Assembly: GCA_040754395.1 (NCBI GenBank)
Contig: JBFMCL010000001.1
Location: 165,634 to 229,633, forward strand
From: Nitrospirota bacterium
Lineage (GTDB): Bacteria > Nitrospirota > Thermodesulfovibrionia > Thermodesulfovibrionales > SM23-35
Reading direction: 5' to 3'
Length of the DNA stretch: 64,000 bases
The translations under genes and the position numbers were made by a program. The notes beneath the pieces are model-generated. The model did not search any database, was not told where the DNA came from, and saw only the letters and a list, made by a program, of their open reading frames with translations. Of this stretch, positions 50,760 to 57,643 are shown in pieces (position 1 is the first letter of the stretch; each line of letters starts with the position of its first letter).

Positions 50760-51536
50760 GTGCAACCGGCTGATATACGTGAAGGAATTAAGGGGAGCGT
50801 AGGAAAAGAGATACTCTATTTCGAAAAGGTCGGCTCCACAAATGCACTCGCCCTGGATATCGCCGAAAAAGTCACTGACGGCACTGTGGTGCTTGCTGAC
50901 AGCCAGGAAAAGGGGAAAGGCCGTCTCGGCAGAATCTGGTTGTCACCCCCGGGGGTAAATGTATATCTGAGCGTTATCCTGAAGCCTGCACTCACCTCAA
51001 GGGATGCTGCCCTCCTCACCTTTATGGCTGCCGTGGCCGGTGTACATGCTCTGAGAAGAACCTCAGGACTTGAGATAAGGATCAAATGGCCGAACGATCT
51101 GGTGGTATCTGAAAGGAAACTGGGAGGGATTCTCACTGAGACAAAAATCGAACGTCAGAGGATACTTGTTGCGGTAATCGGGATCGGCCTCAACGTAAAT
51201 ATGGATATTGATGCATTTCCGGCAGATCTTCTTCATACGGCAACTTCAGTCAAGATTGAAACCGGCCGCATCTTTCCCAGAGAAAGGATTATTGCGGAGA
51301 TCCTGAATGAAATGGACAGATGGTATACAGAACTCAAAGGAAAAAAGAGAGAAATCCTCCTTCACGAATGGCAGCGCCTCACCTCCACGTTAGGGAGACA
51401 TGTCACTGCGATTGTTGGCAAGGAGGCATATACCGGATTAGCGGACTCCGTTGACGACGAGGGAAGGCTCATTATCCGTCTTCCTTCCGGCCGGACAAGG
51501 AAGATAAGCTCCGGTGATATCACGATACTCAGATGA
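50760..51536 (+). CDS. birA: Biotin--[acetyl-CoA-carboxylase] ligase
   Basis: Attaches biotin to the carboxyl carrier protein of acetyl-CoA carboxylase, 258 aa. Core motifs: FEKVGSTNALALDIA, VVLADSQEKGKGRLGRIWLSPPGVNVYLSVIL (the GRGRxGRxW adenylate loop), IKWPNDLVVSERKLGGILTET (KWPND) and a C-terminal SH3-like cap. No N-terminal HTH, so it is a non-repressor (group I) ligase. GTG 50760 follows the MBL stop by 5 nt, and its stop overlaps coaX by 4 nt. Confidence 0.95.
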   Translation: MQPADIREGIKGSVGKEILYFEKVGSTNALALDIAEKVTDGTVVLADSQEKGKGRLGRIWLSPPGVNVYLSVILKPALTSRDAALLTFMAAVAGVHALRRTSGLEIRIKWPNDLVVSERKLGGILTETKIERQRILVAVIGIGLNVNMDIDAFPADLLHTATSVKIETGRIFPRERIIAEILNEMDRWYTELKGKKREILLHEWQRLTSTLGRHVTAIVGKEAYTGLADSVDDEGRLIIRLPSGRTRKISSGDITILR

Positions 51537-52297
51537 TACTCGCCATTGACATAGGCAACTCTTCGATAAATTTAGGTATTTTCACTTCATCAGCGCTGTT
51601 CGTCAGGAAGTTTGATACCTTTCCGCTGCTGCCTCCTGCAGAATACACGGCACTGGTGAATCAGTTTATCGCAGAAAAACATGTGGAAAAAAAAGCCGAA
51701 GGGATTATAATATCTTCTGTCGTGCCGGGCCATACAAAGGTATTCATGAGGGTTTTCGCCGGGATTTCCTCCCGTAAGCCACTCACAGTCAGTCACGCAT
51801 TAAAAACCGGCCTTGCATTCAGGATCCCGAATCCCGGTGAACTGGGCGCAGACAGAATAGCAAATGCTGCAGCAGCATACGAATTTTCCCGAGATGCTGT
51901 TGCAGTGGTCGACTGTGGCACTGCCACAACAATAAGCATTGTCGATAGAGATGGGAATTATACTGGCGGAGCCATCATGCCGGGAATCCGGCTGATGAAC
52001 GAGTCTTTGGCCAGAGGAGCGTCGCAACTGTTCGAGGTGCCGGTTCGGCCACCGGTATCCGCTCTCGGCACTTCTACCGCAGAATGCATTCAGGCAGGGT
52101 TGATCTTTGGGACCGCGGGCGCTGTGGAAAGAATTCTGAAGGAAACTGAAAAAGAAGCCGGCTGCCGTCTGAAGACAGTCGTGACAGGAGGGTATGGTGA
52201 AATGATGTCAGGTTTTCTCACAAGGACGCATGTTCTCCTGCCTTTCCTTACACTCGAGGGCCTTCATATCATTTACAGGAAAAACACGGATGCATGA
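51533..52297 (+). CDS. coaX: Type III pantothenate kinase
   Basis: ATP-dependent first step of CoA synthesis, 254 aa, acetate-kinase fold. Motifs: MILAIDIGNSSINLGIF (phosphate-1), ISSVVPGHTK, GELGADRIANAAAAYE, VVDCGTATTISIVDRDGNYTGG (DxGTATT) and GAIMPGIRLMNESLARGASQLFEV, followed by VVTGGYGEMM. Length fits CoaX. BirA-CoaX pairs are common in bacteria. Ends 8 nt inside the galT gene. Confidence 0.95.
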   Translation: MILAIDIGNSSINLGIFTSSALFVRKFDTFPLLPPAEYTALVNQFIAEKHVEKKAEGIIISSVVPGHTKVFMRVFAGISSRKPLTVSHALKTGLAFRIPNPGELGADRIANAAAAYEFSRDAVAVVDCGTATTISIVDRDGNYTGGAIMPGIRLMNESLARGASQLFEVPVRPPVSALGTSTAECIQAGLIFGTAGAVERILKETEKEAGCRLKTVVTGGYGEMMSGFLTRTHVLLPFLTLEGLHIIYRKNTDA

Positions 52298-53294
52298 GCT
52301 GAGAAAAGATATCCTGCTCGGACGATGGGTTGCAGTTACCTCGGAATCCAGACACCCCTCTTACTATACCGCTGCTGTCCCCGAAAAAGCTGATGAAAGC
52401 AACTGTGTTCTCTGCTCCGGTCGGGAATCCGAGACACCTCCGGAAATAGTTTCCGTAAGAAAAACCGGCACCGGCGGATGGTGGGTCCGGGCACTTCCGA
52501 GTTTCAAACCGATTTTTCAGGTAGAAGGGGACCTCGGCCGCAAAGGGGTCGGCATCTATGACAAAATGAACAGCATCGGGGCGAACGAAATCCTCGTCGA
52601 ATCTCCTGAACATACTGTAAGACCCGAAGACATGGGGCTTGAGCAGATGATACGGGTGATTACCCTCTACCGGGACCGTGTGGCTGACCTCGAAAAAGAC
52701 TCCCGCCTGAGGTATATATTGATATACAAGGATGCGGGAAAAGAGGCAGGCGAGGTCTTTTCGCATCCTCTTTCAAACCTCATGGCAACCCCTGTGATAC
52801 CCAAGACAGTCAAGGATGAACTGGACAATGCAAAACAGTACTTTGCCTATAAAGAAAGATGCATCTTCTGTGATATAATTAGTGAAGAATTGAGGGTCGG
52901 CGAGAGGATAATCCTCGAAACGAGGAATTTTTTGGCCTTTTGTCCTTACGCAGCCCAATTCCCTTTTGAATCATGGATAATTCCAAAAAGACACTGTTGT
53001 GCATTTCATGAGATTTCGTATGATGAAATAGAGGATATGGGCCTGATGCTGATGTCTGTGCTGAAAAAACTCCGGAAAGTCCTTAATGAACCACCCTATA
53101 ACTATTTCATTCATACTGCCCCGAATATGGTTCCGAGGAGAAACCACTGGCATACGCTTGGTGAGGATTTTCACTGGCACCTGGAAATAATACCTCGGCT
53201 TTTAAGGACAAGCGGGTTTGAATGGGGTTCAGGATTTTGTATCCTTCCCACATCACCGGAAAATGCAGCAAAATATCTTAGGGAGGTTGAATAA
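52290..53294 (+). CDS. galT: Galactose-1-phosphate uridylyltransferase-family protein
   Basis: HIT-superfamily nucleotidyl transferase of 334 aa. The N-terminal half has ELRKDILLGRWVAVTSESRHP and a zinc-type pair CVLCSG, and the C-terminal half has RCIFCDII, SWIIPKRHCCAFHEI and HFIHTAPN-like YNYFIHTAPN. The active-site triad reads HWHLEIIPR (about residues 294-302) where classical GalT has HPHGQ. This variant is shared with the archaeal/DUF4931-like branch and with ADP-glucose phosphorylase-like enzymes, so the sugar substrate is uncertain. No galK or galE is adjacent. ATG 52290, with AGGA upstream, overlaps coaX. Confidence 0.82.
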   Translation: MHELRKDILLGRWVAVTSESRHPSYYTAAVPEKADESNCVLCSGRESETPPEIVSVRKTGTGGWWVRALPSFKPIFQVEGDLGRKGVGIYDKMNSIGANEILVESPEHTVRPEDMGLEQMIRVITLYRDRVADLEKDSRLRYILIYKDAGKEAGEVFSHPLSNLMATPVIPKTVKDELDNAKQYFAYKERCIFCDIISEELRVGERIILETRNFLAFCPYAAQFPFESWIIPKRHCCAFHEISYDEIEDMGLMLMSVLKKLRKVLNEPPYNYFIHTAPNMVPRRNHWHTLGEDFHWHLEIIPRLLRTSGFEWGSGFCILPTSPENAAKYLREVE

Positions 53295-53740
53295 TGGAAA
53301 TCAAAAGTATTCTTTTTCCGACCGATTTTTCTGATGGAGCATCTCAGGCACTGAAGTATGCTGTGGACATGGCAAACCGTTACGGAGCAAAGCTCCATAT
53401 TATCCACGTAATCTATGACATTGCAAAGGCCTCAGGGTGGTATGTGCCGCACATATCTGTTGACCAGATGTACAAGGAAATTGAAGAGGGTGCAAAAAAA
53501 GAACTTGAGAGGTTCGGTGTTGAAGAGCTCAGCGGAGTGAAAAACCTGGAGCGCAGCGTCATTATGGGTGTCCCTCATGAAGAAATCGTGAACTATGCCA
53601 ACAAAAACAAAATCGACCTTATTGTTATTGCCACACACGGGAGAAAAGGGATCGACAGGATTCTTTTCGGAAGCACCGCAGCGCAGGTTGTACGGTTCGC
53701 ACCCTGCCCTGTACTTACCGTCAGGCTCCCGATGTACTAG
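53294..53740 (+). CDS. Universal stress protein (UspA family)
   Basis: A 148-aa single-domain UspA fold. Motifs: MEIKSILFPTDFSDGASQALKYAVDMANRYGAKLHIIHVI (typical first strand-helix), VIMGVPHEEIVNYA, LIVIATHGRKGIDRILFGSTAAQVVRFAPCPVLTVR, with the GRKG...GST nucleotide-binding loop, so probably ATP-binding. Its ATG overlaps the galT TAA by one base. Confidence 0.92.
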   Translation: MEIKSILFPTDFSDGASQALKYAVDMANRYGAKLHIIHVIYDIAKASGWYVPHISVDQMYKEIEEGAKKELERFGVEELSGVKNLERSVIMGVPHEEIVNYANKNKIDLIVIATHGRKGIDRILFGSTAAQVVRFAPCPVLTVRLPMY

Positions 53741-53751
53741 GAACGCAGGGC

Positions 53752-54258
53752 ATGCGGGTATACCTCTCGGAGAACGCGTTTCTGGATCTGCTTCTCAGCT
53801 CTGCAGAGGTGTACAGGAAAGAATGTTTTGGTTTTCTTTTGGGCTACAAACTTGAGGACAGGTTCATAGTTGAACATGCCTTCAGTGTCCAGACCGCACA
53901 CAGAAAACACAAGGGGGTCGAATATACCAACAAGAACCACAGGAAGATAGAACCGATTCTCGCCCGGTTCAATAAACTGCAGAAAATAGGGGATTTTCAC
54001 TCTCACACACAGTTCGGTCCGACGAAAGGCCTTCCCATACCGAGCGAGGAAGACATCAGGGGCATGATGCCCAATTGTGTGTATCTCATAGTTGCGATCA
54101 ACAATAATGAGAAGACCATGTCATGGGGTGAAAACAGAGACGGTACGATATCCGGTACAGTAAGCAGATTCTTCTTCAAAATATCCGCGCATTTTCTGAA
54201 TGGCGAAACTGCGGTAAAACGTGCGAAGATTCATTGCCCGTTCCCTCCAGGATTCTAA
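53752..54258 (+). CDS. JAMM/MPN-domain (JAB) metalloprotease-like protein
   Basis: A 168-aa protein with the JAMM zinc-protease set: Glu24 in YRKECFGFLLG, HSH at 83-85, then Ser98 and Asp101 in PSEED, that is E + HxH + SxxD. The 12-residue loop between the second His and Ser98 (TQFGPTKGLPIP) is longer than in typical HxHx7SxxD. Such proteins remove ubiquitin-like modifiers in eukaryotes and process ThiS/MoaD-like proteins or cysteine donors in bacteria. No ubiquitin-like or E1 gene is adjacent. It is the last gene of the MBL-birA-coaX-galT-usp chain (11 nt after usp). Function unknown. Confidence 0.78.
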   Translation: MRVYLSENAFLDLLLSSAEVYRKECFGFLLGYKLEDRFIVEHAFSVQTAHRKHKGVEYTNKNHRKIEPILARFNKLQKIGDFHSHTQFGPTKGLPIPSEEDIRGMMPNCVYLIVAINNNEKTMSWGENRDGTISGTVSRFFFKISAHFLNGETAVKRAKIHCPFPPGF

Positions 54259-54285
54259 ATGTACACAATATGATTCAGGGACAGG

Positions 54286-54323
54286 AGAGACGGTGAAGGC
54301 AACGAGCATTTCACCGGGTCTCT
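54286..54323 (+). other. Stable hairpin between JAMM gene and flavoprotein gene
   Basis: AGAGAC-GGTGAA (54286-54297) pairs with TTCACC (54310-54315) and GTCTCT (54318-54323), with a 2-nt bulge and a 12-nt loop. Found at the end of the operon, so perhaps a transcript-end stabiliser or terminator, but without a clear U-run. Confidence 0.4.
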
Positions 54324-54388
54324 TCTCTCTGTATTATGTAATACCAGATCCAGCAGGTGGTGATTAGTACTCTCTCATATATACGAAA

Positions 54389-55483
54389 ATGAAGCTGAGC
54401 ACGAAAGTTCTCGTTATCGGAGGAGGCCCGGCAGGAGCAATGGCTGCGCGGTGCCTTGCAGAACATGGAGTAGACGTTCTGCTGCTCGAAAAAAATATGT
54501 CTTTCCGCAAACCATGCGGCGGAGGCATATCCCTCACCGCGTTCGACGAACTCGGGATCCCGAAAACTGCGATAAAAAGAGTAGTTCAGTCTTTCCGCAT
54601 TGTTTCGCCTCAAGGCGCACAGATTGATCTTGACCTGAAAGGAAGTCGTCTGGCGATTGTCGAAAGGCAGGAGTTTGATGCAGCGATGCGAAAACAGGCT
54701 GAAGCAAGCGGCGCACGGGTCATGGAGGGGGAATTCTGCGGCATCATAAACGGCAGGAGGCATGAGATTACGGCAAATATTGCTGGTTCGGCAACGGCAA
54801 TTGCATCTGAATTCGTGATTGCTGCAGACGGGGTTAACTCAAGGGTAAGGACAGTGCTCGGGATAAAACCCGCCCGGTCCTTTTTTACCGCATCGGAGCA
54901 TATTGCAGGACAACACACCGACTGCTGCGAATTCTGGTTTGGTGCATCCCATGCACCGCTTGCGTATTCCTGGGTATTTCCCGCAGACGGCGGGATATCA
55001 TTCGGAACCGGCTGCTTTGAACCGGGAAAAATCAGTCTGTATTTCGAAAAGTTCAAGGAAAGGAAGGGGATTGTCACGGGCAAACGCAGAAGAAAAATAT
55101 ACAGGATACCCATTTGGAAGGGTGATCTTTATAATAAAGAAAAGATTTTCTTCACCGGTGATTCCGCAGGACAGGTGATGCCACTTACCTATGAAGGGAT
55201 CTATTATGCAATGAAGGCAGGTCAATTCGCCGCGCAGGCTGTCCTTGAGAAAAAGGCGGATAATTACAGGAGGATATGGACAAACAGCTTTCAAAAACGC
55301 TTCAGACTTATGGAAAAACTCAGAAACTACTTTCTCCGGGACGATGAATCTGCGGAGAGGCTGGTTGCCTTGCACCGCAGAGAAGAGATCCGGGAGGCAT
55401 CTCTCAGACTCTGGGTCAGACACAGCAGCAGTACTGATAGCATTCCGGGGTATATGAAATTTTTCGGAAAATTCCTGCGTTGA
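54389..55483 (+). CDS. Geranylgeranyl-reductase-family flavoprotein
   Basis: FAD-dependent reductase/monooxygenase-like protein of 364 aa. Opens with VLVIGGGPAGAMAARCLAEHGVDVLLLEK (dinucleotide-binding), then KPCGGGIS, the hallmark of the geranylgeranyl reductase family, VIAADGVNSRVR, FFTGDSAGQVMPLTYEGIYYAM (second FAD site) and GQFAA. These enzymes saturate isoprenoid double bonds, for example of quinones or lipids. Substrate unknown here. TATATA ends 5 nt before the ATG, a weak leaderless candidate. Overlaps the TonB-like gene by 4 nt. Confidence 0.85.
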   Translation: MKLSTKVLVIGGGPAGAMAARCLAEHGVDVLLLEKNMSFRKPCGGGISLTAFDELGIPKTAIKRVVQSFRIVSPQGAQIDLDLKGSRLAIVERQEFDAAMRKQAEASGARVMEGEFCGIINGRRHEITANIAGSATAIASEFVIAADGVNSRVRTVLGIKPARSFFTASEHIAGQHTDCCEFWFGASHAPLAYSWVFPADGGISFGTGCFEPGKISLYFEKFKERKGIVTGKRRRKIYRIPIWKGDLYNKEKIFFTGDSAGQVMPLTYEGIYYAMKAGQFAAQAVLEKKADNYRRIWTNSFQKRFRLMEKLRNYFLRDDESAERLVALHRREEIREASLRLWVRHSSSTDSIPGYMKFFGKFLR

Positions 55484-56301
55484 GCCTGAGACGATTCTTC
55501 ATTTATTCATTTGCGGTGCATCTCCTTGTTCTTGCTGCAATTCTCGTCCTCATGCCGGCTGAACAGAAACAGAAAAAGGGAGAAGATTTCTTTGCAAAAA
55601 TCATTTCTCCCGAAGAACTCCTGCGTACGCCACAGACTGTCCCGATGCCCGGACCTCGGCCCGGAATCAAACCCTCTCCGGGAGCGCCGGGGACACATTC
55701 CCCGGTCATGAAGCCCGCGCCTTCAAAACAAGAACGTGGCATCATACCCGGAGACAGGGACACCGTTCCCTCCCGTCCCCCTTCCCCTCATATTCCTTCG
55801 CCCCCTCCTTCACCGGAACAGCGCGGAGACGGCAGGGAACGTCCTCCTTCATCCCTGAAACCGTATCCCGGGGAACCATCTGTGAGGGAAAAGCTCTTTG
55901 ACAAAAAAATAATCGGCGACATTGCAAAGAGAGAAACCGAAAAACTGCAGGAAAAAGAAATCAGGGACACGGCTATTACATTCGATACCAAGGAATATAA
56001 GTTCCTGATCTATAACAGGCGACTGAAAGAACGCATCGAGAGCATCTGGATATACCCTCCCGATGCCGCAGCGCGAGGAATTTACGGAGACCTCAGGATC
56101 CGCTTTACGATCAGGAAAAACGGACAGCTTGGGGCGGTTGAGATTACAAGGACGTCTGGCCACAAAAACCTTGACGATGCCGCAATTAAGGCGTTGAGGG
56201 ACGGAGCTCCATATTGGCCGCTGCCGGCAGAATGGGGCATGGACGCATATACAATAGAAGGCCACTTTATTTATACTATATACGGTTACTACATACGATA
56301 G
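55480..56301 (+). CDS. TonB-family energy-transducer-like protein
   Basis: A 273-aa inner-membrane protein with one N-terminal TM helix (about 8-25), a long Pro/Gly/Ser/Arg-rich spacer (about 50-135) that could span the periplasm, a charged helix (about 140-185) and a TonB C-terminal domain (about 190-265). The C-terminal domain shows RLKERIESIWIYPPDAAARGIYGDLRIRFTIRKNGQLGAVEITRTSG and LDDAAIKALRDGAPYWPLP, as in TonB/TolA-type domains. No exbB, exbD or receptor gene is nearby, so the energised partner is unknown. TTG start overlaps the flavoprotein stop. Confidence 0.82.
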   Translation: MSLRRFFIYSFAVHLLVLAAILVLMPAEQKQKKGEDFFAKIISPEELLRTPQTVPMPGPRPGIKPSPGAPGTHSPVMKPAPSKQERGIIPGDRDTVPSRPPSPHIPSPPPSPEQRGDGRERPPSSLKPYPGEPSVREKLFDKKIIGDIAKRETEKLQEKEIRDTAITFDTKEYKFLIYNRRLKERIESIWIYPPDAAARGIYGDLRIRFTIRKNGQLGAVEITRTSGHKNLDDAAIKALRDGAPYWPLPAEWGMDAYTIEGHFIYTIYGYYIR

Positions 56302-56332
56302 CGCTTTGCTTTGAACCTTTTTGAACTCTACA

Positions 56333-56554
56333 ATGAGACCGAGACTGTATTTGAAAGTCGGGGATGTCGTCAGGCATACCCGCTACAGCACATGGGGCGA
56401 TGGAGAAGTCATAGAAGAACGTCATTCAACGCTTCCGGGCGGCTTCTGCCTTGTGAGAGTACTGTTTGAAGACGGTGTTGAAAGATCCTTTATTAACGAC
56501 CTGAACAACGAATGCTGCTGCTATTATTCCGGCCTGAGAGTCTGCGAAATTTAA
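56333..56554 (+). CDS. DUF3553-like small protein
   Basis: A 73-aa single-domain protein: RLYLKVGDVVRHTRYSTWGDGEVIEE, then FCLVRVLFEDGVERSFINDLNNECCCYYSGLRV. This is the Tudor-like sheet found as DUF3553 and at the C-terminus of UvrD-type helicases and CarD-like proteins. It might interact with RNA polymerase or DNA. ATG 56333 is preferred over a TTG 12 nt earlier. Unusually it holds three consecutive cysteines. No Shine-Dalgarno found. Confidence 0.6.
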   Translation: MRPRLYLKVGDVVRHTRYSTWGDGEVIEERHSTLPGGFCLVRVLFEDGVERSFINDLNNECCCYYSGLRVCEI

Positions 56555-56602
56555 GATTTAGGTTAAGTTTGTTCTGTAACACTACATAATAAAAGAATTT
56601 TC

Positions 56603-56631
56603 TTGACAAAATAATCTCTTGATGGTTTAAT
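56603..56631 (+). promoter_or_regulatory. Strong extended promoter abutting the HD-GYP gene
   Basis: TTGACA (56603-56608), 17-bp spacer, TTTAAT (56626-56631) preceded by TG-G. The start codon is 7 nt after the -10, without Shine-Dalgarno, so a leaderless transcript is predicted. Confidence 0.65.
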
Positions 56632-56638
56632 TTTTAAC

Positions 56639-57643
56639 ATGGGCCCTTACACGTGTCTTATTGAGAGAGAGACACCTGCCATTTTAGTCGTGGATGATAT
56701 GGAATCGAATCTCGAGCTGATGGAGGCGATTTTTCTCAAAGAGGGATTCAGAGTTTACAGCGCTCTGGGAGCAACTGAAGCGATTAATATTTTCAGGAAA
56801 CAGCCCGTTGATCTCGCGGTGCTCGATGTGATGATGCCGGGTATCGACGGCTTCGAACTCTGCACCAGAATCAAGGACATATCAGGCAAACACTTTTTCC
56901 CTGTTATCCTCCTGACCGCGCTCTCGGACAGAACCAGCAGAATAAAGGGCCTTGAATGCGGCGCTGACGATTTCATCAGCAAGCCTTTTGATACATCAGA
57001 ACTGCTGCTCAAAATCAAATCTCTCCTGAAACTCAAGACCCTTCAGGAAGAACTTGACCACTCAGAAAACATCATCCTGACCATGGCAGTGGCAATGGAA
57101 GCAAGAGATCCATATACAAAAGGGCATTCAACACGGGTCAGCAAGCTGTCGGTGGAGTTCTTATCCTTTCTGGGGCTTTCCCAGGAGGACAAGGCGGAAA
57201 TGAAAAAAGCCGGAATCCTTCACGATATAGGAAAAATCTGCCTGAGTCAGTCTCTGCTCCGCAAGCCCGGCCCCCTCACAAAAGAAGAGGTCGAAATGAT
57301 CAAGACCCATGCCCTGCTTGGTGAAGATATCTGCCGTCCTCTCGTCTCAATGAGAAGGATACTCCCTGCCATCCGGTACCACCATGAGCGCTGGGATGGC
57401 ACAGGATTTCCTGACAGGCTTGCCGGCCATGACATTCCGGTCATGGCAAGGATACTCTCGATTGTCGATTCCTTTGATGCGATGGTATCGGTACGTCCAT
57501 ATCGGGATCGCAGATCCGTGAAGGAAACCCTCGAGATAATGAGCGCAGAGCGATACTCCGGCCAGTGGGACTCTGAGCTTCTCGGGTATTTTCTTGACAT
57601 GATGTACCGTCTCTCAGCGAAGGATTACAGGATAGATGCTTAA
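56639..57643 (+). CDS. Response regulator with HD-GYP phosphodiesterase output (RpfG-like)
   Basis: A 334-aa two-domain signalling protein. REC (about 15-135): LVVDDMESNLELM, phosphoacceptor Asp63 in AVLDVMMPGIDG, LTALSD, and Lys in ISKPFD. HD-GYP (about 150-330): DPYTKGHSTRVSKLS, HD motif HDIGKI (His195), the LLGEDICRPL and HHERWDGTGFPDRLAG lines (GFP instead of GYP) and IVDSFDAMVSVRPYRDRRS. It should hydrolyse cyclic di-GMP (or another cyclic dinucleotide) in response to phosphorylation. The adjacent hybrid kinase is its obvious partner; the genes overlap by 8 nt. Driven by a strong promoter. Confidence 0.93.
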   Translation: MGPYTCLIERETPAILVVDDMESNLELMEAIFLKEGFRVYSALGATEAINIFRKQPVDLAVLDVMMPGIDGFELCTRIKDISGKHFFPVILLTALSDRTSRIKGLECGADDFISKPFDTSELLLKIKSLLKLKTLQEELDHSENIILTMAVAMEARDPYTKGHSTRVSKLSVEFLSFLGLSQEDKAEMKKAGILHDIGKICLSQSLLRKPGPLTKEEVEMIKTHALLGEDICRPLVSMRRILPAIRYHHERWDGTGFPDRLAGHDIPVMARILSIVDSFDAMVSVRPYRDRRSVKETLEIMSAERYSGQWDSELLGYFLDMMYRLSAKDYRIDA

